Program-made: the position numbers and the translations under genes | Shown: piece by piece, positions 11,379 through 21,341 of the stretch | Position numbering within the stretch: the stretch's first letter is position 1 | Layout: every line of letters starts with the position of its first letter | The notes under the pieces: model-generated | Told to the model about the DNA's origin: nothing | The model's input: only the letters and a program-made list of their open reading frames with translations | Database searches by the model: none | Source of the DNA: Mucidula mucida | Taxonomy: Eukaryota > Basidiomycota > Agaricomycetes > Agaricales > Physalacriaceae | Direction of reading: 5' to 3' | NCBI GenBank assembly: GCA_015501055.1 | Contig: JADNYV010000125.1 | Location: forward strand, 1 to 64,000 | Length of the DNA: 64,000 nucleotides

Positions 11379-11931
11379 TTCGCTCATCCTGGCCAATCTG
11401 ACAGTGGGTCTCCCTTTTAATTCGAGTAAAGTTCTGTGAGCACTGAGCAGCCGATATCTATGATACACTACCCTTGCTCATAAGATTGAAGAAACGCCAG
11501 ATCATGGGGGTGACAATAATGCCGATAAAGTGCACGAGCATGTCTACTAGCTCAAGATGTGGGCGAAATTGTTCGTGTACTAGGTCAAGGCAGGATGTGT
11601 TCTGCCGCTCTATTTGATGTCCTCAAGTAATTCGTCGGAAACGAGACTAGAAATATGATGGTGTTAGAACGACTCCCTTCCCCAAGCGACTTACTTTGAT
11701 CTTCGATGCGTCTGCAACGTGTTCGGCCAATGTCCGGCCCTGAATCTCTTGTTCTCTTCAACCATTGACTCGTCGTGCGTTCGTAGCCGTATTGTTCTGT
11801 CCCACGCCCACTGCAGCACTCAATATCAGGTTCTCAGAATCCTCACGTAGTGTGCGTCACCTATATTTCCAGCAACGTGCACTGACCTGCAGACACACCC
11901 AGATACGAACCGGGAACGCCACAAAGCGATC
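11379..11931 (+). promoter_or_regulatory. Spacer and conserved upstream region of family S copy 2
   Basis: The first 270 bp show nothing. From about 11645 the sequence resembles the region before S copy 1 and others (ACGACTCCCTTCCCCAAGCG near 11670, GTAGCCGTATTGTTCTGT near 11785, and an 11861-11931 leader nearly identical to 9928-9987). Confidence 0.4.
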
Positions 11932-12412
11932 ATGACATCCACTGCCTCTCAACCAGACATAACTTCCACATCCACGCTCGATCGTCGCTTTCCTCGTACA
12001 CTTTTGCTTGCCGGCTACATGTTTGATGCGCAGACGCTCGTCCAATGGGCACAGCACCTTACCGGAAATGAATATGACCTTGAGGACGTCGATATTGTTA
12101 CACTCGCTTACTTCGATGTTAAGGAAATCGCTTGGAGGAAGTACGGCATTCCTATCCAAGTAACGGGCGAAAAAGCGACGGCGGAGGATATGTTGAACAT
12201 AGTCGTCACCCAAAGTCGCGACTTTTTAGATGGCTGCGTCGGCTATCCGGAAGACAAGTTGCCCCAGTTCAAGGAAGGCGCACGAGAGGCGCGTGTGCGC
12301 GAAGTCATGATCAAGGAAGGTTTGTGGCATCACCTCCTTGCTCATTCGTAAGCGCTTATTGTTGACAGGATTTGACCCCAGCAAATTACACTTTGGGCGG
12401 AAGCTGACGTGA
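11932..12412 (+). CDS. Family S orphan protein, copy 2 (intact, 143 aa)
   Basis: Exons 11932-12319 and 12369-12412 close in phase and give 143 residues. All family blocks are present: DRRFPRTLLLAGYMFDAQTL, WAQHLTGNEYDLED, TAEDMLNIVVTQSRDF, GCVGYPEDKLPQF, EARVREVMIKEG and exon 2 FDPSKLHFGRKLT. Exon 2 stops earlier than in copy 1 (no KYW end). It precedes a very short SDR remnant and then the isochorismatase-GST gene. Confidence 0.72.
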
Positions 12413-12429
12413 AGCTGCCGGGAAAGTAC

Positions 12430-12510
12430 AAGTACTGGTAGTTATTATACGGCGTTGATCCTCAGGATGTGTACATCACCAATGCGACATTGAATGGGAT
12501 TGTGATTCGT
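12430..12510 (+). pseudogene. Very short SDR C-terminal remnant
   Basis: About 80 bp match the start of the SDR fragments found behind the other S copies (NATLNGIVI-like). The rest has been replaced by unrelated sequence. Confidence 0.4.
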
Positions 12511-12966
12511 TCGCAATTTACACTGAGCAATCCCTCTACTGAATCCTTAGAATGAATCACGCATTGTACCTCTCTTGGTACATGCTACTGCTATTAATGC
12601 GACGTCCCATTCTAACGGCTGACATTACCTCAAAAGGAACGCCTCGATATCTGCTCTTTCGCGTCTGAATTGGGCTGCGTTGGATTCGCGAAGTTTTGTG
12701 TACAAGTATGAAAACCGACGCGAGCTCAATGACTGCGCGCGCGTCTATAAATCATGATCAACGATCACAGTAGACGCAGCGGTGGCGTCGCAGCCTCCCC
12801 TGCATTCGTTCTGTCTCCCCAATGGGTGGACGGGAAATTTTGAGTGCGACTCCGTCTGACTCCTCAACGGTACTTACAAGCACTTACAAATCCTCGGAAC
12901 TAGCGATGATCTGCACCCATAAGTTTGCTCTCTCAAGAGCAAACTCCTTAACGATCGCCTAGCACC
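12511..12966. other. Spacer upstream of the isochorismatase-GST gene
   Basis: No gene seen. TATAAATC near 12745 could be a TATA box for the gene at 12967. A small direct repeat (TTTGCTCTCTCAAGAGCAAACTC near 12925) forms an imperfect hairpin. Confidence 0.35.
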
Positions 12967-14304
12967 ATGAAAGCGGCGCTCGTCCTAGTTGACTTGCAGA
13001 ATGACTTTATTCACCCAGACTACCTCCTCGGACAACTCAACTTTACCGCAGTATACCCAGAGCTCCTCTCCAACATCCGCGCGTGTGTAACCTCTTTCCG
13101 TCGCCGGCGTCTCCCAGTCATCTAGATTCGCTCAGATTACGAACCAACTCAAACGCCTCTCCCTTCACGACATCTAACACGCCCAGAGGGTGACAAATAC
13201 CGCGATGTACCCATGAACAGCGAGCACCTCGCGGGATCGCACCATGGCTCTCGCCCATTCTGCACACCAGGATCCCGAGGTGCACATTTTCATCCGGAAA
13301 TGCAGGAACTGGTCCGTCCGACGGACACTGTCATCACCAAGACATACTATTCCGCCTTCACGGGTACAACCCTACACGAGTCACTTCAATCTCTGGACAT
13401 CGACACGGTCTTCTTCGGCGGTGTAACCGCCACCACCTGCGTGCGCGCTACAGCCACCGACGCCTTCTTCCACGGCTACGACGTGCGCGTCATCAAATCC
13501 GCCGTCTCCGCCTCATCTCCCATCGCCACGAGCTCTGCCCTCTCCACCATGAAAACCCATTATGGGCAAGTCCTCCATCACCGCGACCTTGATGATGCCC
13601 TATTTGACGCGGCGCTCCCAATACTGTACTACGTGAACGGCTCTATCCCTTCCTGGCGCGTACAGCTCCTCTTGGCAGAGAAGGCCATCGCGTACAATCC
13701 GCGCCGCCTACATGTGATGACGGATCCCAAAGAAACCCGCCTGCCCGCGTTCGCCGCTATCAATCCACGATGCAAGACTCCTACACTTGTTGATGTAGAC
13801 GGCACCGTTGTCATAGAATCTCTCGCCATTTTGCAATACCTCGAGACGTATTATCCCACATCATTCACGCCGGCTGCGCACAACAAGACCGCGTACACGA
13901 CTTGCATAAAGCGTGGCCAGGAGAGCGAGAACCTACATAACGCCTGTGAGGGGCTCGGGCATCTCTTCCTAGATGAATATTCCGAGTACGAGCGAGTGAT
14001 TGAAGAGTCTTTGGATGGGACGATGGAGGAGCTTGGATTTTGGGAAGGGTATCTCAGGGACCACGCCTACGTTGCTGGTGACGAGTTTACTCTGGCAGAC
14101 TGCGCGTTCTGGCCAGTGGTAGGATATTTGGTCCATCGAGGGCTTGATCTAGACGGAGCTGAATGGGTAGGCTTGAGCGCCTACGTGGACCGCATTAACG
14201 CGAGGCCCGCTGAGAGCGAAGCCAAACCCGTGGGGTGGAGCAGAAAGGGCAAGGTCTCGTTATTTACTAGAGCAGCCACGCTTAAGCGATTGAGAGCAAA
14301 TTGA
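12967..14304 (+). CDS. Isochorismatase-like hydrolase fused to glutathione S-transferase, with one nonsense codon
   Basis: One frame without introns runs 445 codons from ATG 12967 to TGA 14302, broken only by TAG at 13123 (codon 53). Residues 1-200 are a cysteine hydrolase of the isochorismatase family: VDLQNDF with the catalytic Asp at 9, TKTYYSAF with Lys125, and TATTCVRATA with Cys158. From about residue 220 a complete GST follows: ILYYVNGSIPSWRVQLLL as N-terminal thioredoxin-like strand/helix with Ser, TPTLVDVDGTVVIESLAIL (the GSH-binding E-S pair), then a helical C-domain with YVAGDEFTLADCAFWPV. The stop falls where the family has Trp before I-R-S-D (TGG to TAG). Both sides stay in frame and no intron removes it, so this is a recent nonsense mutation or a sequence error. 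GST pieces in the repeated blocks derive from this gene. Confidence 0.8.
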
Positions 14305-14312
14305 TGTATTAT

Positions 14313-15291
14313 CTATACTTCGGTCATAGGTTCGTCTGGTGTATGGGTCGTGCTCTCGAGTCGAGTACGTCTCCGCCGCCGATTAGCTAAGGGATTCAAA
14401 ATCAGCGCTGCGAGGAGAACCACGCCGTCGAGTATCTGTACAACATTCGTGAGTAGCCCAAAATCACGGTAGAAAAACCCGTACCACTACAAGGCTATAG
14501 GCTACAGCAGCAATGGTATCAAACTCCGGTCTAAATACTAGTGAAAGTAATGAAAATACACCTGTTCAATGTTATGAGCAGTAAGAAACTTGCTACAGAA
14601 ACAGACTTACCCCCAAGACAGTCAATCAGCATGAAGGGTATGGAAATACCAATGACCTCCTTATGCTTGTAAATCTCATGATACTGTGGCAGCAAACCAG
14701 CAGCCAACAGGACGGAGCACATGATGCCAAAGAACTGAACTCCACGCGTATTACCACTGCGGTACGAGGGTCGAATGGCAAAGACCATGCCGACGTCGAA
14801 ACCTCCAAATATTGCGAGAGTGGTGATACTAACGATCCATATCTTTTTGAGCGACCAGTCGCGGCTGTAATACTGACACTAACAGAAAACGAACGTTTCA
14901 GCCCAAATGAATGGAGAGCACGAGAAGAGAACTCGCCTGACACCACGACACGAGCGACAGCGTCGCGAAAATATGCGGCTGGGTGATCAGCGGGATATTA
15001 AACTCCTGCACAATCGAGTAGACGCCGAGAAAGACACCAGAACCAGCCCATATAAGTCTGTGCTTTGAGCGTACGCGTACTATGTCAAGTATACGAGATG
15101 CTTACACCAAGTACGGCGAGAGCCCTTCCGTGGTCTTTGTGTGCCAGCTTTTATAGATCTGCGGAATCAGTTGGATCGTCCAACACACTGCACCTGTGCG
15201 CTTTCAATGTCAGTTTGATATATGATTAGACGGGAAACGCGGAGCCACCGATTGTTCCTAGGGCGTTTTCTGCAGCATAGTTTGCTGGCAT
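14313..15291 (-). CDS. PQ-loop repeat membrane protein (SLC66-like), intact, 239 aa
   Basis: Six exons (15291-15249, 15193-15106, 15057-14937, 14878-14611, 14561-14485, 14435-14313) give 720 nt, exactly 240 codons. Every junction closes in phase. Two PQ-loop motifs are visible: WTIQLIPQIYKSW (residues about 18-30) and GLLPQYHEIYKHKEV (about 145-160). They lie in a pattern of seven hydrophobic segments, as in lysosomal/vacuolar transporters of the PQ-loop (SLC66/Ypq) group. The substrate cannot be told. The third intron begins CAG|GCGAGT, so it is a GC-AG intron or carries a mutated donor. The C-terminus is basic (ANRRRRRTRLES). Its stop lies 8 bp from the stop of the convergent isochorismatase-GST gene. 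Confidence 0.85.
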
Positions 15292-16719
15292 CGACAAGGG
15301 AGAAGGGAACAAAGAAGGATCGACCCAATTGACGTCATGGCGAAAAAAAATCGAAATTGGTAATTCAGCTAGAGAAAGATCGATGAGAAGGACACAGGCT
15401 GGTTCGCTGTTTAAAATGGTGAAGACGAGGACGTGTACATTGCAGATTGTACGCAATGATGAGGGTAATGAAGAGACCAACCTGGACGGGGTTAGCCGGT
15501 TCGACCTTGGAATAGACCATCATCCATCATCACCGTTGTCCTTACCCTGGCTGCCTCTCTTACTTGCACAAAGTACTCGTGTTATGTTGTGGTCTGGCAA
15601 TCTACACTCCTTTTCGAGAGATTGGTCGTCTGCCATGTGTCTAGCGTCGTTTTGTCTTATGATCTAACGACAAACTGGCGGAGCTGCTAGAATACCTACT
15701 AGCGACATGGAGTCCAAAGTGCACCGCGTGAACCTCGAACATCCCCCTACTTGGCCATTTCCTTCTTGGAGAGTATGGTACATACTTCGTGTCGCATCGC
15801 CATAGTCTTGGAACTTTCAGAGACCGGTCAGTGTACATATACATTTCCCGCCGCCGCCGGACAAAGGTTATCATGCAGGAACAGTTCATTCAGATACTGA
15901 ATTTCTTTTTGAATGCTCTGTTTTCCAGCGGTCTTGTCGTCTTCTCTAACTGCGCTGGCGTCCAATAGCTACATTTCCGCTTTGCAGATATGTACTATAC
16001 AGTACAGGCTGTTGGTAGTTTACTGTAAAGCGGTTAGGTACGGGCATCATGATACTCTCTCCCCGATGTGGCGTATTCTTGTGAACAGATGATCCACAGA
16101 GAGACTATCTTCGTGCTTCTAGGTATGGTCACGTTCCTTGTGGCATTTTAATTCGTCGAAGGTGAATATTGCCAGCGTGAATGCAAAATCCGCCCAGTAC
16201 GAGATCGGCGTTAGTAGTCTTGGTCAATCGACATTCCATGTCGTATCTTGGGGGAGGACGCGCCAAGCCCCCAAACTATTCGTGTCACTCTACCCTTAGG
16301 TCTCGGATAAAAGTACTTCAACTGTTCGAATGTCTGCTGACGCGTCGGTTCGCTCATCCGCCCCATGTCCTCTAGAACATCGAGAACGAGATGGGTTGAG
16401 GCCTATATTGAAAGTGGTCTGCGACAGCGGTTTGCCAGATCTGTATATGTTGTCCATCGCTCTCTCTGATCTCCTCTAGAAAGTCGGCAACAAGACTAAC
16501 AACGAGTCACCTTTCCCAAGCGTAACTAACTTTAATCTCTGATGCGCCTGTAACGTGTCCGGCCCTGAATCTCTGGTTCTCTTTCAACAACCATTGACAT
16601 TGTTCATCTTATCTCTTTCGTAGCCGTATTGTTTTGTTCCACGTCCACTGCGGCACTCAAAACCAGGTTCTGCGAAATCCTTATGTAGTGTACCTTGCCT
16701 TATTGCCAGCAACGTGCAT
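15292..16719. other. Spacer; upstream part shared with 31.3-31.5 kb, and an orphan S promoter
   Basis: No gene seen. Around 15400-15500 the minus strand resembles 31390-31470 (a possible leader reading VEPANPVQ or VKPAKPKPVK, then a GTTGGT/GTTAGT donor-like word). At 16495-16715 there is a copy of the S upstream region (AGTCACCTTTCCCAAGCG, GTAGCCGTATTGTTTTG) with no S gene behind it. Confidence 0.4.
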
Positions 16720-17245
16720 TGTGTGCTCTGGGACTGATGTCATTCCTGTGAGCTCTTGACATAGCACACTGGCTACCCGTCGTGGATGGGCGATCAGCGG
16801 TATGATGTTCTGTTACATCTGTCATATCCCGTCTTTCTTCTTCTTGACCATCTAGCGAAAAACAATGGAGCGACCTTCTCCGGAAAGCAGCTTTACGCTT
16901 CAACGTAACTTGACTGACCACGGCACCACGACTGCCCGTAGTAGGGGCACAAAGAAATATCGGCTAAGTCGTTGGCGATAATTGCAATTGGCATCGTTGT
17001 CGTGGTTGAAGGCTTGACTAGTCCTGCACAGCTGCTCTGAGGTATAATGGTAAATCGACGCGATGGAGGAAAGATAGTATGAATGTAGTCGCAATCCCGA
17101 TGTTGCTTTGAGGTTCCGCAGGACTAATCAAACGTATTGATGTTTTGAAGAATGTCGCGCACTTTGCTGTTACTACTTAGCAGATGTAAGTAGGCTAGAG
17201 TACTGCCGACGTTCAAGGTATTCATGTTCAAGGTTGAGAGTTGCT
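16720..17245 (-). pseudogene. Degraded copy of the E-V-K gene
   Basis: The minus strand from about 17245 to 16900 aligns by eye to the first exon of the 8800-9598 gene. For example, AATCGACGCGATGGAGGAAAG is shared (17052-17072 versus 9389-9409, plus-strand reading), as are words around the start codon. Most of exon 2 is gone and several indels break the frame. Like the parent, it stands divergent to an S copy. Confidence 0.6.
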
Positions 17246-17628
17246 CGTTCTCGGATGAGCAAACCGAGACATCACTCAGGTTCAATAAATTAAATTACTA
17301 CGATGTTATCCGTCGCTCTCTGTGAACTCCTCTAGAACGTCAGCAACGAGACTAACAATGCAATGACGTTGGCACGACTCACCTTCCCCAAGCGCGCCTT
17401 ACTTTGATCTGATGCGTTTAGAACGTGCGCGGCCCTGAATCTCTTCTTCTCTTCGACAACCAGTGTCCATAATCATCTCATTGCTCTTTCGTAGCCGTAT
17501 ATTTTCTGTTCCACGCCCACTGCAGCACTCAATATCAGGTTTCGCAGAATCCAGATATCGTGTCTATCCTTAGTATACTCAAAGCAACGTGCACTGACCC
17601 GCAGACGCGACAGCGCCACAGAACGATC
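17246..17628 (+). promoter_or_regulatory. Conserved upstream region of family S copy 3
   Basis: ACGACTCACCTTCCCCAAGCG near 17375 and the 17480-17540 block match the regions before the other S copies. No protein gene is seen here. Confidence 0.35.
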
Positions 17629-18126
17629 ATGACTTCCACTGCTTCTCAACAAGACATGACTTCCACTTCCACCCTCGATCGTCGCTTTCCTCGTACACTT
17701 CTAGTTGCGGGCTACATCCTTGATGCGCAGACATCCAATGGGCACAGCGCCTTACCGGTAATCAATATGATGTGGAGGACGTTGATGATGTTACACAGGC
17801 CTTTATTTGTGTTGAGGCTCTCGCTTACAAGAAGTACGGCATCACTATGAAAGTGATGGGGGAAGAGGTGACGCTGGAGGATATGACGATTATGGTCGTC
17901 ACCCAAAGTCGCGACTTTCCAGATGGCTGCGTCGGCTATCCGGCAGACAAGTTGCCACATTTCAAGGAGGGCGCACGAGAGGCGCGTGTGCTTTTGAAGT
18001 CATGACCAAGGAAGTTTTGTGGAATCATATCCTTATTCTTTCGCAAGCGCTTATTGTTTGACAGGATTTGACCCAAGTAAATCACGCTTTGGGAGAAAGC
18101 TAACGGGACAGGAAAAGTACTGGTAG
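17629..18126 (+). pseudogene. Family S, copy 3 (frameshifted)
   Basis: From ATG 17629 the family start is clear (DRRFPRTLLVAGYILDAQT), but 4 bp are missing at about 17731 compared with copy 5 (ACATCCAATGG for ACACTGGTCCAATGG), which shifts the frame. The rest (EEVTLEDMTIMVVTQSRDF, GCVGYPADKLP) is in another frame. The exon 1 donor is also lost (AAGTTTTGT instead of AAGGTTTGT) and an insertion lies just before it. It cannot make the family protein. Confidence 0.8.
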
Positions 18127-18149
18127 TTTCTATGCGACGTTGATCCTGT

Positions 18150-18680
18150 GTATATCGCCCATGCGACATCGAATGGGATTGTGATTTGGCCTGCTATGGG
18201 TCCGATATATGGGCGGTTCGTCGCTTCTCTCTCTTCGAAGCAGCGACCACAGATGACCAGATTATCTGGGCGGACACTCCCAGAGGTCGATTCTCTTGAT
18301 CCACATGGACAACCTTACTGTATGTGCGCGTCGTGGAGTCCGCACATGTCCGTGAAGGAACGAATTCCGACGCAGCCAATGATTTTAGTGAATCCCAAAG
18401 GCCGTCTTGACGAAACGTGTTCAAATATCCTGGGGCGTCGGGGTTTCGCTTGAAGAAGTCAGAGACATGTGAGTGCCATAGAACTACCTTCAAGTATTTT
18501 AGTAGTTCCAGCGTATAAGGGCGTATTGAGTCAGACCTCGTTGCTGAGACCATACTTGGGTCGAGTATTGGGATGGCAGCCGAAGAAGATATGCTTAATC
18601 AATGTTCTAGCCTGTACTACGCTACCTGGAAGGCAAGTTCTTGACAGAAGGGATAGACATGCATATCTATATCGTCAGTG
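18150..18680 (+). pseudogene. SDR C-terminal fragment
   Basis: Pieces NATSNGIVIWPAMGPIYGR-like and LIHMDNL-like, and the C-terminal LLRPYLGRVLGWQPKK, match the end of extended SDR/epimerase proteins (substrate half, then the L-G-W-Q-P-[KR]-K tail). Frames alternate, an AT-rich tail follows, and no Rossmann half is present. Confidence 0.55.
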
Positions 18681-19539
18681 ACATAAGTAGGACTGAGTAA
18701 AAGAGATACAGTTTCTCTTGTTATCGAGGCTTCAAGGTGACATCACTGGGCGGATGAGTATGAGTATGAGTATGAGTTGGGGCTGCTCACTCCTGCCACA
18801 TATTAGCGACAGAGGTGAGTCCGTGCTCACGCGTTCCGGCCCGCGCTCACGGTCGCCTATGCAATGTCACATTTGATTGAGCACACAAGTTGCCGTCGCC
18901 TGTATACACTACATGACGAGATGACGAATGACTATCAGACCCCATGATAGCCATCCCATTAAGCCGGATTCATTAACAGAAAATATAACAAAATCCATTG
19001 TCCGTGACTATCTCAAACCCCGCAACGAGAGTGCCATGTACTCATGCTTCATCACCATCGAGTGCCTCATCACTGGCCGCGTATCTATCTTTCTTGTCCT
19101 GAAACAGAACCCGCAGACCAAGAGAGACATCCTCGCGCGGTTCAAACCCGAATTCTCCCTGTCAACGCCCGCGACAGCCCGTAAACAGCCTCCTATGTTG
19201 TTCTCAGGCCACCCCTTCTCGCTCCAGCAGCACACGGCTCACCCTTGCGAGGAGCGCTATCCTAGTCGAGGCGGACATTGACACTTGCAAGGTGACACCC
19301 ACGCAGTCGTCCTGACGAGCAGCGGCGCTCTCGTCGAGGTGCACTGGTGCGACTGTCCATGCATGTTCATCCGGACAGACAACAAGCCAATATGACACTC
19401 ACACAGTCATCCTGACGAGCAGCGGCGCTCTCATCGAGGTGCACTCTGGTGAGTCGACGTGCTCGCGTTGAACTCTGGTTTGCGTCATAGGAAAATTCAG
19501 ATTCTGAGATCTTCTCTTCCTTCAACGTCAACCACCACC
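18681..19539. other. Spacer with a hexanucleotide repeat and a direct repeat
   Basis: GAGTAT is repeated about four times at 18754-18777. A direct repeat of about 55 bp lies at 19290-19345 and 19388-19443, with the core CCTGACGAGCAGCGGCGCTC in both. A plus-strand open frame at 18928-19281 has no recognisable motif. Confidence 0.5.
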
Positions 19540-20431
19540 ATGTCGACAGGTATGCAGTTAATAGGTCCCCCTTCATTGACTAGAAACACCAAACACCCTC
19601 CACCAGTCTACAGTTCCACCCATCCACCACCTGTCCACCAAAACTTACCACCAGGCGCCACCAGACAATGGCTGATGATTATGATCGCCTATTCGTGTTC
19701 CTTCCTTAAAATGCTGTTCGTATTGATATTGGCGTTCCTCAGTGACTACTCTGCTACGGACTGCCCCAAGCGGGTCCTCCATCTCAACCTCACGTGGCCG
19801 ATCTTATGCCTGTTCTTGCAGGCGGTAATCCTTGTAGGCGCAGTGATAAGGCTTTTCAACGTTGACCGTTCACTCCCCGGCACATGGAATCATCTCCTTT
19901 TATGCCTTTTCTTCATCGTATCTACATATTGTGCGTTCTCGCGTCTTCTGTTCTGTTCTAATCGCTAATGCCATTGTTGAGGCTCGCTCATTGTACTACC
20001 CTGCCCCACGCACAGCGCTCTCAGGATCGCCGGTGTATCTGCTCTTGCCCAGACGACATTCTTCGTCTCGTCAATCATCTTTACTGGGAATCTACACGGA
20101 ACGGGTCTTTATGGTGCGTCTCTCATATCGTGACTTCCTTGTTGCATTGGTGACTCACCATTGTCAAGGCTCATTCCTGCGCGGCGTGGGAGACATACTG
20201 CATTCTTTTGCGGCAAAAGTTAGGACATGGGCGTTGGTTCATCTTGGTGAGGCGCCAATAGCCTTGCCAGGTCCAGAGATCCTGCCGGTTAGTCCTGGAG
20301 ATGTGGTCAGTTATCTTATTGGATGCTCAAGGGCAGGTTTACAGAGCTATACGGATACCAGTGCCCCTGATAGGTGGACAGCACCCAAGTTGTCCCTCAG
20401 CCTGAGCCATCCTGCAAATAGCATGGTTTAG
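19540..20431 (+). CDS. Family T membrane protein, copy 1 (intact, 261 aa)
   Basis: Three exons (19540-19930, 19982-20113, 20169-20431) close in phase, 786 nt. The ATG follows CCACCACC as in copy 3. A Pro/Ser-rich cytosolic-looking N-terminus (about 45 residues) is followed by hydrophobic segments: WLMIMIAYSCSFLKMLFVLI, WPILCLFLQAVILVGAVI, HLLLCLFFIVSTY and VSALAQTTFFVSSIIF. Constant words are TDCPKR, QAVIL, HGTGLYG, SFLRGVG and IALPGPEILPVSPGD. I do not recognise the family. In each repeated block it lies between the SDR fragment and the GST fragment. Confidence 0.7.
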
Positions 20432-20609
20432 GACAGGTAAATGTTGTTCAATTCCGATGTATCTAGTACTGACTCGTTCCTTGATAGTATTTCTTGCACG
20501 CCTGTTGGCTTTTTTCTATCCATGACGGACCTTGATTTCGGAACTGTAGATTAGAGCTGAACTCAATAGAGATAATTGTAATGGTATGATTAGATAGTTC
20601 CGCCGTGCA

Positions 20610-21100
20610 TGATGTGTACAAACCGCGACGCCTGTGTGTGATGACTGATTCTAAGGAGGCGTGCTTGCCCATGTCTGCGCTATCAATCCACGATGCTGCT
20701 GGACTTCTATGCGGTGATGCATACAGCACCACTGGCATTGGATCCCTCGATATGTAATACCACTCACTATGTACGCGTGCACGACTGGCGTAACGAGCGT
20801 CCAGGGGAGAAAGGACATACACTAGCATCATCTGTGAGGGGCTGAAGTCTCTCTTCCTGGAACACTAATCCGAGTATGAACATGTAATCAAAGAGGCACT
20901 GGATGAGACAGTGGAGGAGCTATGGTTTCGGGTTGAAGGGTATCCGAGGGACCACGTCCATGTTGCTGGAGACGAGTTCAGACTATCGGACTGTGAGCTC
21001 TCGCCAGTGGTAGGATTCTTGGCGAGGACTTGATCTACGTAGTAGAAAGAAAAGAGTGGATAGGCTTGCGCGCCTATGTAGACCGCACCCGGCACGAAAA
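20610..21100 (+). pseudogene. Glutathione S-transferase fragment
   Basis: Broken frames match the GST half of the 12967-14304 gene: KPRRLCVMTDSKEA, SEYEHVIKEALDETVEEL, VHVAGDEFRLSDCELSPVVGF and a remnant of GLSAYVD. Stops and indels interrupt it. It sits directly upstream of the FunK1 gene, as in two other blocks. Confidence 0.65.
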
Positions 21101-21341
21101 CGGCTGACCTTGTGTACTGCAAATGTCCTTGGATTCAGAAGTGCCAGGCGGCTGCTTGACGAGGGACGAACTGTGCATGGAGTCAGTCGTGGATGGTGGG
21201 AAATGTCCACAAAACGGACACGTGACAGATTCTCACCTTGGCAGCTGACCACCATTGTCGAGCTCTGCGTCGCCTCCTTGTTTCATTGTTCTCTATTCTC
21301 CGCGCTATCCCGTGCCCTCGCATATGAAAGAAAAATTCAAA

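Noticed and set aside
13123..13125. TAG in the isochorismatase-GST gene as part of an intron
   Set aside because: Both sides are in the same frame, the flanking residues match the family around an expected Trp, and no GT-AG pair removes the codon in phase.
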